A stretch of 52,901 bases of DNA, from NCBI RefSeq assembly GCF_002368075.1, contig NZ_AP018314.1, positions 1,274,702 through 1,327,602 of the forward strand, in the 5' to 3' direction. The DNA comes from Sphaerospermopsis kisseleviana NIES-73 (GTDB lineage Bacteria; Cyanobacteriota; Cyanobacteriia; Cyanobacteriales; Nostocaceae). The translations under genes and the position numbers were made by a program. Within the stretch, counting starts at the first letter, position 1, and each line of letters opens with the position of its first letter. Shown here piece after piece: positions 29,059 to 38,486 of the stretch. Below the pieces are notes generated by a model, which saw only the letters and a program-made list of their open reading frames with translations, did no database searches and was not told the origin of the DNA.

Positions 29059-30360
29059 ATGACATCAACTCTGTTAAAATCTCCTCGTCTTCACGCTCCC
29101 AAGGTGCATCCTCTACCTAACGGTTTAACCATTATTGCCGAGCAAATGCCAGTAGAAGCAGTGAACCTGAATGTATGGGTAAAAATCGGTTCTGCTGTGG
29201 AGTCAGATGCTATCAACGGCATGGCTCACTTTTTAGAACACATTGTATTTAAAGGTACAGAAAAACTAGCCAGTGGTGAGTTTGAACGTCGCATTGAAGA
29301 AAGAGGTGCAGTAACAAATGCGGCTACCAGCCAAGATTATACACATTTTTATATTACGACTGCGCCCAAAGATTTTGCAGAATTAGCACCACTGCAAATA
29401 GATGTAGTGTGTAATCCTAGCATTCCTAAAGAAGCTTTTGAAAGAGAAAGATTAGTAGTTTTAGAAGAAATTAGACGTTCAGAAGATAATCCCAGAAGGC
29501 GCATTTATCGGCACACAATGGAAACCGCTTTTGATGTTTTACCCTATCGTCGTCCGGTACTCGGTCCAGAAGCTGTAATATCCCAAGTTACACCCCAACA
29601 GATGCGAGAATTTCATCAAACTTGGTATCAACCATCTTCCATAACTGCGGTTGCTGTGGGTAATTTACCAGTGGAAGAATTAATAGAAATTGTCGCTGAG
29701 GGATTTGAAAAAAACAGTCAAAAATCACAAAGCTTAACATCAAAAAGCTTAACATCAAAAAATCAACATTTAACAGGTGTTACAGAACCAGCATTTACAG
29801 AAATTGTGCGTCGGGAATTTATTGATGAAAGTCTGCAACAAGCCCGGTTAATAATATTATGGCGAGTACCTGGATTGATTGATTTAAATGACACTTATGC
29901 TTTAGATGTGATAGCGGGAATTTTAGGACATGGAAGGACATCTAGATTAGTCCATGATCTGCGGGAAGAAAGAGGTTTAGTTTCTTCAATTTCTGTGAGT
30001 AATAGTAATTATAAACTCCAAGGAGTATTTACTATTTCTGCTAAATGTGATGTAGAAAACTTACCAGCAGTAGAAACAGCAATCATTGAACATTTGGAAA
30101 AACTACACACAGAATTAGTTAAAGAATCAGAAATTGCTCGTGTGCAAAGACGAGTAGCAAATAGGTTTATATTTGGCAATGAAACACCAAGCGATCGCTC
30201 TGGTTTATATGGTTATTATCAATCTTTAATAGGTGAGTTAGAACCAGCATTTAATTATCCCCAATATATCCAAAACCAAGACGAAAATCATTTAATGCAA
30301 GCTGCACAAAAATATCTTTCACCCTCAGCTTATGGTGTAGTTGTCATCAAACCAAATTAG
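29059..30360 (+). CDS. M16 family zinc metalloprotease (processing-peptidase-like)
   Basis: A 433-residue M16 peptidase. The inverted zinc motif HFLEH (H57, E60, H61) is intact, followed by a conserved acidic segment (LVVLEEIRRSEDNP; about 132-145) supplying the third ligand. The C-terminal half is the usual inactive M16 repeat. A linker at about residues 221-237 is simple in composition because a 15-base unit is duplicated there (SLTSKSLTSK). Cyanobacterial members are annotated as insulinase-like; the substrate is unknown. Start is the ATG giving MTSTLLKSP, after a 126-base gap from the HNH gene. Confidence 0.92.
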   Translation: MTSTLLKSPRLHAPKVHPLPNGLTIIAEQMPVEAVNLNVWVKIGSAVESDAINGMAHFLEHIVFKGTEKLASGEFERRIEERGAVTNAATSQDYTHFYITTAPKDFAELAPLQIDVVCNPSIPKEAFERERLVVLEEIRRSEDNPRRRIYRHTMETAFDVLPYRRPVLGPEAVISQVTPQQMREFHQTWYQPSSITAVAVGNLPVEELIEIVAEGFEKNSQKSQSLTSKSLTSKNQHLTGVTEPAFTEIVRREFIDESLQQARLIILWRVPGLIDLNDTYALDVIAGILGHGRTSRLVHDLREERGLVSSISVSNSNYKLQGVFTISAKCDVENLPAVETAIIEHLEKLHTELVKESEIARVQRRVANRFIFGNETPSDRSGLYGYYQSLIGELEPAFNYPQYIQNQDENHLMQAAQKYLSPSAYGVVVIKPN

Positions 30361-30440
30361 TCATGGGTAATTGGTGATTGGTAATTGGTAATATACTATT
30401 CTATAACTTTTACTTCTTACTAATAACCAATACCTATAGG

Positions 30441-30545
30441 ACTTACGCAAGATATGACTAAAAACCTTATTCTTGCGTAGGGGTAATTCATGTAGCTTGC
30501 TTCCCGAAGGGTATTACCCCTACTTTCGTTGCCTTTTGCGTAACT
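30441..30545. repeat. Miniature inverted-repeat unit, TTACGCAA ends
   Basis: ACTTACGCAA (30441-30450) and TTGCGTAA (about 30536-30543) face each other; inside, AGGGGTAAT (30479-30487) and ATTACCCCT (30513-30521) form a 9-bp stem. There is no coding capacity. A weaker relative is at 1233-1345. Confidence 0.5.
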
Positions 30546-30577
30546 AATAACCTATAACCTATAACCAATAAAAAACC

Positions 30578-31450
30578 ATGATTTGGCAAGAAATAGATCA
30601 CCATATAAGTCAAGTAACAGGACAAAAATTTCAAACCTCTCAACATTCATCTGTAAGCGGTGGTTGTATTAATCAAGGTTATGCCATTAGTAATGATAAA
30701 ATCACCTACTTCGTGAAACTCAACAAAGCTACTCAGGGAGAAATGTTTGCAGCAGAAATGCTGGGTTTACAACAAATGTATGAAACCAAAACTATCCGTG
30801 TTCCTAAACCTGTATGTTGGGGAAATACAAATAATTCTAGTTATATAGTATTAGAATGGCTAGAAATGAACGGTGGTAATAACAAATCTTGGCAACAAAT
30901 GGGACGAAACCTAGCAGAAATGCACAAAACCATTAGTAAAAAAGGTTTCGGTTGGGATCTGAATAATACTATTGGTTCTACACCCCAAATTAATACTTGG
31001 AAATCTGACTGGAGAGAATTTTATACAGAACATCGTTTAGGTTATCAATTTCAACTAGCAAAAAGAAAGGGAGGAAGATTTCCTTTAGCAGAAAAATTAT
31101 TAGCAGCTATTCCCGAATTATTAGCAAATCATCATGTTGAACCAGCTTTAGTACATGGTGATTTATGGGGAGGAAATGCCGGATTTACAGTTGATGGTGA
31201 ACCCGTAATTTTTGATCCAGCAACTTACTTTGGCGATCGCGAAGTTGATATTGCCATGACAGAATTATTTGGTGGTTTTCCACCAGCTTTTTATCAAGGT
31301 TATCAAGAAATATTACCTTTAGATCAGGGTTATGAACAACGGAAAACCCTTTATAATTTATATCACATTTTAAATCATTTTAATTTATTTGGTGGTGGTT
31401 ATGCTTCCCAAGCAAACGGGATGATTGAGCGAATTTTGCAAAATTTGTAA
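30578..31450 (+). CDS. Fructosamine kinase family protein
   Basis: A 290-residue protein of the fructosamine/ketosamine-3-kinase family with a kinase-like fold. HGDLWGGN at residues 193-200 supplies the catalytic Asp, and FDPATYFGDREVDIAMTEL follows about 20 residues later with the metal-binding Asp. An N-terminal glycine-containing loop (VSGGCINQGYAI) and the YFVKLNK lysine are present. Such enzymes phosphorylate sugar-lysine adducts so that glycation is reversed; substrate here is inferred from the family. It lies downstream of a miniature element. Confidence 0.92.
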   Translation: MIWQEIDHHISQVTGQKFQTSQHSSVSGGCINQGYAISNDKITYFVKLNKATQGEMFAAEMLGLQQMYETKTIRVPKPVCWGNTNNSSYIVLEWLEMNGGNNKSWQQMGRNLAEMHKTISKKGFGWDLNNTIGSTPQINTWKSDWREFYTEHRLGYQFQLAKRKGGRFPLAEKLLAAIPELLANHHVEPALVHGDLWGGNAGFTVDGEPVIFDPATYFGDREVDIAMTELFGGFPPAFYQGYQEILPLDQGYEQRKTLYNLYHILNHFNLFGGGYASQANGMIERILQNL

Positions 31451-31469
31451 ATTTAAAAATAAGATACCC

Positions 31470-31548
31470 GACTTCTTGTTTATTTTGTAAATTACTCATA
31501 ATTTATAAGTTATAAGTTATAAGTTATAATTTATAATTCGGGTATCTG
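31470..31548. repeat. Hairpin with heptad loop (GATACCCGA family)
   Basis: AGATACCCGA (about 31470) and TCGGGTATCT (about 31540) pair around a loop made of TTATAAG heptads. It belongs to the same hairpin type as the copies at 43654 and 43942, and may terminate the kinase gene transcript. Confidence 0.55.
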
Positions 31549-31586
31549 TGTAGTTAATTTATCAAATAAAATTATGAACTAAAAAC

Positions 31587-32207
31587 ATGAAATACTATCA
31601 ACTACAAACCAACGTTTTACCTAATAATTACCTCAATGACTTGTGGGGTGAAATTCAATCTAGTCCTTACTTTGCTATCAACAATCTTAATCGTGATTTT
31701 ATCAACACCAAAGGATTTTCTGTGGTTTTTCAGCGTCAGGGATTACCCAAAGTTATAGAAAAGTTTCCCTTTTTTAAACCTTATTTAGATTTAGCATTGC
31801 AACCTAATTGTAATGCTTTTTATCTCAATCCCTTACTATTAAAAGAAGGTTCTCGCGTTGATCCACACATAGATCGTTCTTTGCGTTCTTATTGTAAAAC
31901 AATTGAACCACCCAACCTAGTTAGTGTTCTTTATGTGCGAGTACCAGAAAACATGGAAGGGGGAGAATTGGTGTTAAAATCAACTAAACGCCAAGTGGGA
32001 CAAGTTAAACCTCAAACTAATACCCTGGTTTACTTTCAAGGAGATTTAACCCATTCTGTTAACGCTGTGAAAACTCCTGGAAATCGCCTCAGTTTAGTTT
32101 GTGAACAGTATAATTTAACTGAAGATGAATTAGAGGAAATACCAGTATTTACCTTAGAATCAAGAGCTAGTCAATCTGCAAATAAAAAACGAAAATATGG
32201 GTATTAG
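31587..32207 (+). CDS. 2OG-Fe(II) oxygenase family protein
   Basis: A 206-residue protein with the 2-oxoglutarate/Fe(II) dioxygenase facial triad: H94 and D96 (VDPHIDRS) and H156 (LTHSV), with R167 (GNRLSL) eleven residues later positioned to bind 2-oxoglutarate. The strand VLYVRVPENMEGGELVL matches the double-stranded beta-helix core of prolyl-hydroxylase-like members. The substrate is not evident. The next gene starts 30 bases downstream, so it may be co-transcribed with the kinase. Confidence 0.88.
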   Translation: MKYYQLQTNVLPNNYLNDLWGEIQSSPYFAINNLNRDFINTKGFSVVFQRQGLPKVIEKFPFFKPYLDLALQPNCNAFYLNPLLLKEGSRVDPHIDRSLRSYCKTIEPPNLVSVLYVRVPENMEGGELVLKSTKRQVGQVKPQTNTLVYFQGDLTHSVNAVKTPGNRLSLVCEQYNLTEDELEEIPVFTLESRASQSANKKRKYGY

Positions 32208-32237
32208 AGATATCGTACTTAATCATTAATAAAAACA

Positions 32238-34058
32238 ATGCTGCTAAACAACCGCTATCAAGTCATTCGCACCCTGGGATCTGGTGGGTTTGGTGAAACC
32301 TTTCTCGCTCAAGATACCAATATGCCATCACAGCGCCTTTGTGTGGTAAAACAATTAAAACCAATTCACAATAATCCGCAAATTTACCAAATAGTACAAG
32401 AAAGATTCCAACGAGAAGCAGCTATTTTAGAAACCCTTGGTAGTGCATCTGATCAAATTCCTGCTTTATATGCTTATTTTTCTACAGGGGGTGAATTTTA
32501 CTTAGTTCAGGAGTGGATAGAAGGAGATACTTTAACAGCGAAAATGCAAAAGCAGGGATTATTTACTGAAAATGCTATTGAGGAATTATTAGTTAATATA
32601 TTGCCTGTTTTGAAGTATGTTCATTCACAAAAAATAGTTCACAGAGATATTAAACCGGATAATATTATTATTCGTAAAAGTGATAATAAATCAGTCTTAA
32701 TTGATTTTGGTGCAGTGCGTGAATCAATGGGAACGGTGTTAAATTCGCAAGGAAATCCTACCAGTTCTATTATTATTGGTACACCGGGATTTATGTCCAG
32801 TGAACAAGCAGCAGGAAGACCAGTTTATTCTAGTGATTTATATAGTTTAGGTTTAACAGCAATTTATTTATTAACTGGTAAACCGCCTCAAACCTTGGAA
32901 ACAGATCCGCAAACAGGGAAAATAATTTGGCAAAATTTTGCTAGTAATATAAATCCTCATTTAGCAAAAGTCATTGATAAATCTATTGCTTATCATCCCA
33001 GAGAAAGATTTACTTCTGCTCAGGAAATGTTGGATGCTTTGCAAATAAAGTCAGTTATTAATAGTCAATCACCAGTTACTCAAACAATAATTGCTCCTCC
33101 ACTGCAAAATACAGTTACAGTTAGTCCAGGGAATACAAATCAACCAGTTAATCAGAATAATAAACAAACAGGAATGATTCTACCTAGTATTATCGCTAGT
33201 AGTTTGATAGGTGGTTCTATTATTATTGGATTGGCGATTAATAAATCTTCTCCACCTGTTGAATCTGCCAATAACACAAATACAACTCTATCTTCCTCAA
33301 ATAAAAATTCAGTAGAATCTTCATCACCAACTCAGGAAGAACAAAAAACAGAATCATCTAAAAATACTTCACCTCAATCTACTGACGCAACACAGACTCA
33401 AGTTAATCCCCCATTAGCAGATGAATCTGTAGTCAATAATTCATTTTATTTTGTAGCTGATTCTGCCTTTAAAGATTTACCAACTGCTACTCAACAAGTT
33501 AGAACTTTACAAGTTAGAGGTTATTCTCAAGCTGGAATGTTTTGGATACCAGATTATCCAAATCTATCAGGAAAGCGTTTATATCAAGTATACGCAAATT
33601 GGTTTAGTGATCGCACGAATTGTATCAACTTTCTAAAAACCTATGGACAAGTTAATTCAGATGCTTATTGTGTGCTTGCGAGTAAAGACGCTAATACATC
33701 ACCTGATCGTGTATATTTCAAGGAAATTTTTAAGGTTTCCATATCTGATACATCACCAGTAAATAACACAAATATCAATAATAATTATTTTTGGCTTTCG
33801 CAAAGACGGGTGACAGCAGCAGATTTATCTGGTAAAAGTGGTTATGAATTAGATATTATGAGAAACACAATATTTGCAGTTCACGGACGCAGGTTTAATA
33901 CTCCTGAGTTACAAGCATATTTTAATCAGCAATCGTGGTATAATCCCCAATATTCACCCCAAGAATTTCCTGTTGATTTGTTGTCAAAAATAGAAGTTGA
34001 AAACGCAGAATTTATTAATCAATATCAAGATCAGAACAATTTACGCTATTTCAGATAA
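32238..34058 (+). CDS. Membrane Ser/Thr protein kinase with YARHG domain
   Basis: A 606-residue Hanks-type kinase. The glycine loop is GSGGFGE (14-20), the catalytic lysine K38 (VVKQLKP), HRDIKPDN at 135-142 and DFG at 156-158. One membrane segment (313-334) separates the kinase from an external part: an SPOR-like segment (FYFVADSAFKDLPTA; about 398-470) and a C-terminal YARHG domain (YELDIMRNTIFAVHGRRF; about 530-565). The extracytoplasmic part may sense envelope signals. A paralogue follows 505 bases downstream with a different C-terminal domain. Targets are unknown. Confidence 0.92.
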   Translation: MLLNNRYQVIRTLGSGGFGETFLAQDTNMPSQRLCVVKQLKPIHNNPQIYQIVQERFQREAAILETLGSASDQIPALYAYFSTGGEFYLVQEWIEGDTLTAKMQKQGLFTENAIEELLVNILPVLKYVHSQKIVHRDIKPDNIIIRKSDNKSVLIDFGAVRESMGTVLNSQGNPTSSIIIGTPGFMSSEQAAGRPVYSSDLYSLGLTAIYLLTGKPPQTLETDPQTGKIIWQNFASNINPHLAKVIDKSIAYHPRERFTSAQEMLDALQIKSVINSQSPVTQTIIAPPLQNTVTVSPGNTNQPVNQNNKQTGMILPSIIASSLIGGSIIIGLAINKSSPPVESANNTNTTLSSSNKNSVESSSPTQEEQKTESSKNTSPQSTDATQTQVNPPLADESVVNNSFYFVADSAFKDLPTATQQVRTLQVRGYSQAGMFWIPDYPNLSGKRLYQVYANWFSDRTNCINFLKTYGQVNSDAYCVLASKDANTSPDRVYFKEIFKVSISDTSPVNNTNINNNYFWLSQRRVTAADLSGKSGYELDIMRNTIFAVHGRRFNTPELQAYFNQQSWYNPQYSPQEFPVDLLSKIEVENAEFINQYQDQNNLRYFR

Positions 34059-34562
34059 ATCGGTTATACAGCAGATTTCATTCTTATGAGGTACAAATCA
34101 TAATCATGAAACTCTTGTGGGGTGGGCATCTTCTCACAAGGGTAGGTATTTTACATTGTTGTGAGGGCAAGACTTGGGGGACAAGGAAGGACAGTGGACA
34201 AGGGAGGAAAGCCGTACAAATGATGTACGATTGGTAACAAAAACTGACGCTCAACAGACCTTGTACTGAGCGAAGCCGAAGTACATTTCTTGTCTAAAAT
34301 CTTCCTTGTCTACTTTCCCTCCTTGCCTTCCTTGTCCTGCCTTCACAGATAATATTAAAAACCTACCCCTGTGAGGTGGGCATCTTGCCCGCCCAGAGTG
34401 TACCTCATTACAAAGGAAAGTGCTGTATTAATAAAATTAACCAGAAATTAAATCAACCCCTCCTCACTCCTGACTCCTGACTCCTGACTTCAGGAAACAT
34501 CCTATAGTTACATCGTCAAAGTATCTGATATACATTGGGAAGGATCTCGCGTGTAACGTTTC
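34059..34562. repeat. Fold-back element and REP-like repeats between two kinases
   Basis: No gene is present. CACAAGGGTAGGTATTTTA (34135-34153) and TAAAAACCTACCCCTGTG (34356-34373) form imperfect terminal inverted repeats. Inside them GGACAAGGAAGG-rich (34180-34210) and CCTTCCTTGTCC-rich (34309-34340) stretches also face each other, with a GTACTTCGGCTTCGCTCAGTAC-type hairpin (about 34263-34285) in the middle. A REP-like GTGGGCATCTT motif flanks each end. CTCCTGA heptads follow at 34466-34493. Confidence 0.55.
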
Positions 34563-36488
34563 ATGACAACAAAACTGTTAAACAACCGCTATCAAGTTAT
34601 CCAGGTACTCGGTGCTGGTGGGTTTGGGGAAACTTCCCTCGCAGAAGACATCCACCTTCCTTCCCGTCGTCGCTTCGTCATTAAAGAACTAAAACCTATT
34701 AACCACGATCCTGGAACTTCTCAACTCATTCAACAAAGATTTGAGAGAGAAGCCGCGATATTAGAAAATCTAGGGGAAACCAGCGATCAAATTCCCAAAC
34801 TTTACGCCTATTTTCCCGAAAATAGCAAATTTTACTTAGTGCAAGAATGGATTGAAGGACAAACCCTCAGCAATATTATCCAATCAAAAGGCAAGTTAAA
34901 TGAAACAGTTGTTAGAGAAATTCTTGTCAGTTTGCTGTCAGTTTTAGATTATGTCCACAGCAAAGGTATTATTCATCGAGATATAAAACCAGATAATATC
35001 ATCCTTCGCTCCCAGGATAATAAACCAGTGTTAATTGATTTCGGTGCAGTGAAAGAAACTATCCGTACCGTGATCAATCCTTCAAGCAATCCTGTACAAT
35101 CCATAGTTATCGGTACTCCTGGTTATATGCCCAGTGAGCAAGCGATCGGTCGTCCAGTTTATGCTACTGATATTTATAGTTTAGGCTTAACTGCCATTTA
35201 TTTACTCACAGGTAAACACCCCCAAGAATTAGAAACTCACCCGCAAACAGGGCAAATATTGTGGCAACAATATGCTGCGGGAATATCCCCAGTAATGGTA
35301 CAGATACTTACACAAGCTATTGAACCACGTCCTGGCGATCGCTATACCACAGCCAGTAAAATGCTCTATGCTTTAAAATCTGGTCAAAATAATTATAAGA
35401 ATTACAAACCCTCCCATTCTCCCACCACCAGCGCCACAAAAATCCTTAACCAGCCAACTCAACCCACATATTCACCCGCAAAAACTCCAGTTATCAAACA
35501 AGTCAACAATCCTAATAACTGGCAGAAACCCGCTATCATTTTTGGTGGTGTAGCAATTGGTATTGTAATTGGTTTAGTAACAGCTTCTAACCGTCAGCCA
35601 CAACCTTCAACTTCAGCGTCCACCAACTCCACAGTAACAACGGAAGCACAAACTCCCTCTGTTTTACCTACAAATTCCCCGGTTTTGGAAGTTTCACCCA
35701 CACCAGTAATTACACTAACTCCCCCTATTCAACCTGAAATCATTTCTAATCCCATACCAGAAAGCAATTCTTCTCCAGAAATAACACCACCACCAGCGGA
35801 TAAGCCTGTAATTGAAAATACTTCCATTCCTCCAGTCACATCCACACCCCAAGCGGAAATACAACAACAGCAACCACAGCCAGAAGCAGTTCCCTCAGCA
35901 GAGGTATTATCTGATTCTCGGAAACAGCCAGAACAACCGCCTACTCAACCAGAAGTATTGCCCAAATCAGAGGTATTTTCAGATACCCAGAAAAAGCCCG
36001 AAAAGAATAAACCTAAGTCAACAGGCCAATTAAATGCCACCAATATCAGGACAAGTGTACCAACATTTACTACAGGTACATCCAGAAGCACGGTAGAAGC
36101 CGCATTAGGCAAACCCAGAAGAGATTTAAGGGGATTATGGCCTAATACCCGTGCAGTTATCTATGAAGTAGTACCCGATAAAATAGACCTGGGTTATTTA
36201 TTTGACCGTGACACTGGTAGACTCAGACAAACAGAAGTCGGTTTTGCGGGAACTGTAGATCATCAAATCATGCAAACAACTTTAAATGGTTTATTAGCAG
36301 GAAAAGCAACCGCAGAAATTCAACAAGGACTACAACAAATTCAACAACGTCAGACAGACAATTTTACCTTCAAAAAAGGTGGAGTTAAAGGGCAAATAAT
36401 CAGGCAAAATTGCGATTCAATTTATATTAGTGTTTGGGAAGCAGATTTACATGATTTTGTTGATCCTGCAACGGCTAAACAATGTTAA
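34563..36488 (+). CDS. Membrane Ser/Thr protein kinase, paralogue
   Basis: A 641-residue Hanks-type kinase, close in sequence to the preceding kinase through its first 280 residues (GAGGFGETSLAED; VIKELKP with catalytic K42; HRDIKPDN; DFGAVKET). A membrane segment lies at about 323-340, then a long Pro/Ser/Gln-rich linker (about 345-490), then a C-terminal domain (about 500-641) that I do not recognise, beginning with a glycine/threonine-rich turn and containing ALGKPRRDLRGLWPNTRAVI. The second kinase therefore probably reads a different external signal. Codon and base use look like the first; tandem duplication followed by tail replacement is the simplest reading. Confidence 0.9.
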   Translation: MTTKLLNNRYQVIQVLGAGGFGETSLAEDIHLPSRRRFVIKELKPINHDPGTSQLIQQRFEREAAILENLGETSDQIPKLYAYFPENSKFYLVQEWIEGQTLSNIIQSKGKLNETVVREILVSLLSVLDYVHSKGIIHRDIKPDNIILRSQDNKPVLIDFGAVKETIRTVINPSSNPVQSIVIGTPGYMPSEQAIGRPVYATDIYSLGLTAIYLLTGKHPQELETHPQTGQILWQQYAAGISPVMVQILTQAIEPRPGDRYTTASKMLYALKSGQNNYKNYKPSHSPTTSATKILNQPTQPTYSPAKTPVIKQVNNPNNWQKPAIIFGGVAIGIVIGLVTASNRQPQPSTSASTNSTVTTEAQTPSVLPTNSPVLEVSPTPVITLTPPIQPEIISNPIPESNSSPEITPPPADKPVIENTSIPPVTSTPQAEIQQQQPQPEAVPSAEVLSDSRKQPEQPPTQPEVLPKSEVFSDTQKKPEKNKPKSTGQLNATNIRTSVPTFTTGTSRSTVEAALGKPRRDLRGLWPNTRAVIYEVVPDKIDLGYLFDRDTGRLRQTEVGFAGTVDHQIMQTTLNGLLAGKATAEIQQGLQQIQQRQTDNFTFKKGGVKGQIIRQNCDSIYISVWEADLHDFVDPATAKQC

Positions 36489-37117
36489 ACCAATTTAACA
36501 ATTACCTCTAAAATACTCTCAATTTTTTGCCAGAATTAGGATGTCCAGGATTTGAGGATTTACAGGATGTTACTTGATGATGGTTGGTTATGTAGGGTTT
36601 GCTGAATAAACCTAAAACCTTGATATATCAAAGGTTAGAGGCTGATAAACAGGAAAAAAGTCCAAGGGTTTTGAAGGGTATACCGGAAAAAGTGTGCATT
36701 TTTTGGGATTTCAAGAGATGGCAAAGAAATTTTCAAATCTCCTCCTGACTCCTGACTCCTGACTCCTATGCCCTCACGGAAAGACTTTCTCAGCAACCCC
36801 TATGTAGGGTTTGCTGATAGCGTAGCGTGGCGTTAGCCAGTGCCAGCTTTTATGAGGTGGCAACTGAAAAACCTTGCACTTAATTCCTACTTCAAGAAAA
36901 AATCGTTCCTATCCAACTCTTGAAACTGTCACCGTGGCGTAGCACCTGTCACCTGTCACTGGTCCTTCACAGATAACTTTTTCAGCAAACCTTAACTATA
37001 CGCAAGCAAGAACATTAATAACAGCCTAATAATTTTGACAAAATATAGAATAATTTTTAACCAGTTGTTAGGGCAAGCTAAAAGAATAGCTCACCCTAAA
37101 TAATTTACAATTACAAA
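36489..37117. repeat. Transposon-remnant-rich gap before rplL
   Basis: No gene is seen. Bases 36595-36715 carry the plus-orientation copy of the element at the window start. AACCTTGATATATCAAAGGTT (about 36616-36636) is a near-perfect palindrome. GGTTTGCTGA occurs at 36598 and 36807, and its inverse TCAGCAAACC at about 36980, suggesting nested remnants. CTCCTGA heptads (36743-36768) and a CACCGTGGCGTAGCACCTGT block (about 36927-36946) are also present. Confidence 0.55.
37068..37099 (-). terminator. Stem-loop downstream of rplL
   Basis: On the minus strand TTAGGG-TG-AGCTA-loop-TAGCT-TG-CCCTAA forms a symmetrical stem 19 bases after the rplL stop. There is no strong T tract, so it may be a terminator or an RNA-stabilising 3-prime hairpin. 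Confidence 0.5.
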
Positions 37118-37510
37118 TTACTTGATGGTTACAGTACCACCAGCTTCAGCAATGCGTTTCTTGATGTCTTCAGCAGCTTCCTTATTAACACCTTCTTTGA
37201 CGGGTTTAGGAGCAGCTTCCACTAAGTCTTTAGCTTCTTTTAGACCCAAACCAGTGATTTCACGGACAATCTTGAGAACTGCAATTTTCTTGTCAGCGGG
37301 TACAGATTCGAGAATAGCATCAAATTCGGTCTTCTCTTCAACAGCTTCAGCAGGAGCAGCAGCACCAGGAGCAGCCATCATCATCATGCCGCCAGCAGGA
37401 GCAGCAGCACTTACACCAAAAGCTTCTTCAATTTGCTTAACTAATTCCGCAGCTTCTAATAAAGTCAAAGATTTTAACTGTTCTAAAATTTGATCGGTTG
37501 CAGTAGACAT
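37118..37510 (-). CDS. rplL: 50S ribosomal protein L7/L12
   Basis: The ribosomal stalk protein that recruits translation factors; 130 residues. The N-terminal dimerisation helices, an Ala/Gly/Met-rich flexible hinge (residues about 35-55), and the C-terminal domain ([39 protein letters not shown]) are all present. It is the last gene of rplK-rplA-rplJ-rplL on the minus strand, 98 bases after rplJ. Confidence 0.98.
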   Translation of the reverse strand: MSTATDQILEQLKSLTLLEAAELVKQIEEAFGVSAAAPAGGMMMMAAPGAAAPAEAVEEKTEFDAILESVPADKKIAVLKIVREITGLGLKEAKDLVEAAPKPVKEGVNKEAAEDIKKRIAEAGGTVTIK

Positions 37511-37608
37511 TGATAGAACTCCTAAAGAATTTTGATTTGTTTTTTGTCAGTTGTCATTAGTTATTAGATACTGGTTTTAACTAACAGCATTTAACTAATG
37601 AAAAATTG

Positions 37609-38154
37609 TTATTCAGCAGCAGCTTCAGCGCCGTCTTTGTCTTTATCAGAGACAGCTTGAATAGCACGAGCCAAAGAACTTGGAACTTCGTTGATACCCA
37701 CAGCCACCTTGGTAGCCAAAGCGTTGATAGCTCCAGCAATTTGCGCCATAAGTTGTTCCTTAGATGGCAAGTCTCCTAAGGCCTTGACATCCGCTTCTTT
37801 CAACAAGCGCCCTTCCATGACACCGCCACGAAGTTCTGTCTTCTTGGTGGCTTTTTGGAATTCCTGGTAGGCTTTAATTGCTGATAAATCATCTTTAACT
37901 AACACAAAGGCTGAAGAACCTTTGAGCAGTTCTGACATTGGTTTCCATTGCTCATCTTCCTGAATGGCAATGCCCATAAAGGTGTTTTTAGTCACCTTAC
38001 AAACAGCGCCACTAGGACGTAAACGCCGCCTTAAGTCAGTAATTTCGGCAACTGTTAGACCTTGGTAGTCAATTACGAGTGCTAAAGTTGACTCGTTTAA
38101 AGTCCCTTTCAGGTCAGCTACTATTTCTTTCTTGTTTTCTAACGTTCTACCCAT
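37609..38154 (-). CDS. rplJ: 50S ribosomal protein L10
   Basis: Base of the ribosomal stalk, binding 23S rRNA and the L7/L12 dimers; 181 residues. The start [17 protein letters not shown] and the core [30 protein letters not shown] are typical. The tail is Ala/Glu/Asp-rich. In bacteria L10 (with L7/L12) represses its own mRNA through the leader; that leader is visible upstream (38335-38486), separated from the ATG by about 180 bases containing heptad arrays. Confidence 0.97.
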   Translation of the reverse strand: MGRTLENKKEIVADLKGTLNESTLALVIDYQGLTVAEITDLRRRLRPSGAVCKVTKNTFMGIAIQEDEQWKPMSELLKGSSAFVLVKDDLSAIKAYQEFQKATKKTELRGGVMEGRLLKEADVKALGDLPSKEQLMAQIAGAINALATKVAVGINEVPSSLARAIQAVSDKDKDGAEAAAE

Positions 38155-38334
38155 GCTTATCTCACCTCCAAGGGCAAAATCTTAATTAGTGAACATTGGC
38201 AAAAGGCAGGAGTCAGGAGTCAGGAGTCAGAAGGTCAATATTTCTTCCCCATCTCCCCATGTCCTCATCTTCTTATCTTCCCAGTCACCAGTCACCAGTC
38301 ACCAGTCACCAGTCACCTGTTTACTGACGCGCCA
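38155..38334. repeat. Heptad arrays in the rplJ leader
   Basis: Between the L10-leader terminator and the rplJ start lie GTCAGGA heptads (38205-38235) and CACCAGT heptads (38283-38318). They lengthen the distance between the regulatory leader and the gene. A CAAGG-AGGTGAG Shine-Dalgarno-like sequence precedes the rplJ ATG on the minus strand. Confidence 0.75.
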
Positions 38335-38486
38335 AAAACAACAAACCCCAGCTATCTTTGCCGGGGTTTCACAGTAGTATTTTTAATGCTGTAGTTCTCA
38401 AACTTTTTTTGAGCAAACTTCAGTCACTTAAAATTACAACCTCGGCAGGATATTTAAGCTATTAGCACCTGCTGTCTCCGGCTTTA
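38335..38486 (-). promoter_or_regulatory. L10 (rplJL) mRNA leader with terminator
   Basis: On the minus strand the sequence GGAGACAGCAGGTGC is followed by GCTTAAATATCCTGCCGAGG, the paired conserved blocks of the ribosomal L10 leader to which L10-L7/L12 binds. Downstream, CCCCGGCAAAGATAGCTGGGG (38346-38366 region) with flanking AAA/TTT forms a strong hairpin followed by TTTGTTGTTTTT, an intrinsic terminator. Leader plus terminator suggests attenuation of rplJL. Basis: conserved blocks seen; mechanism from known L10 leaders. Confidence 0.8.
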
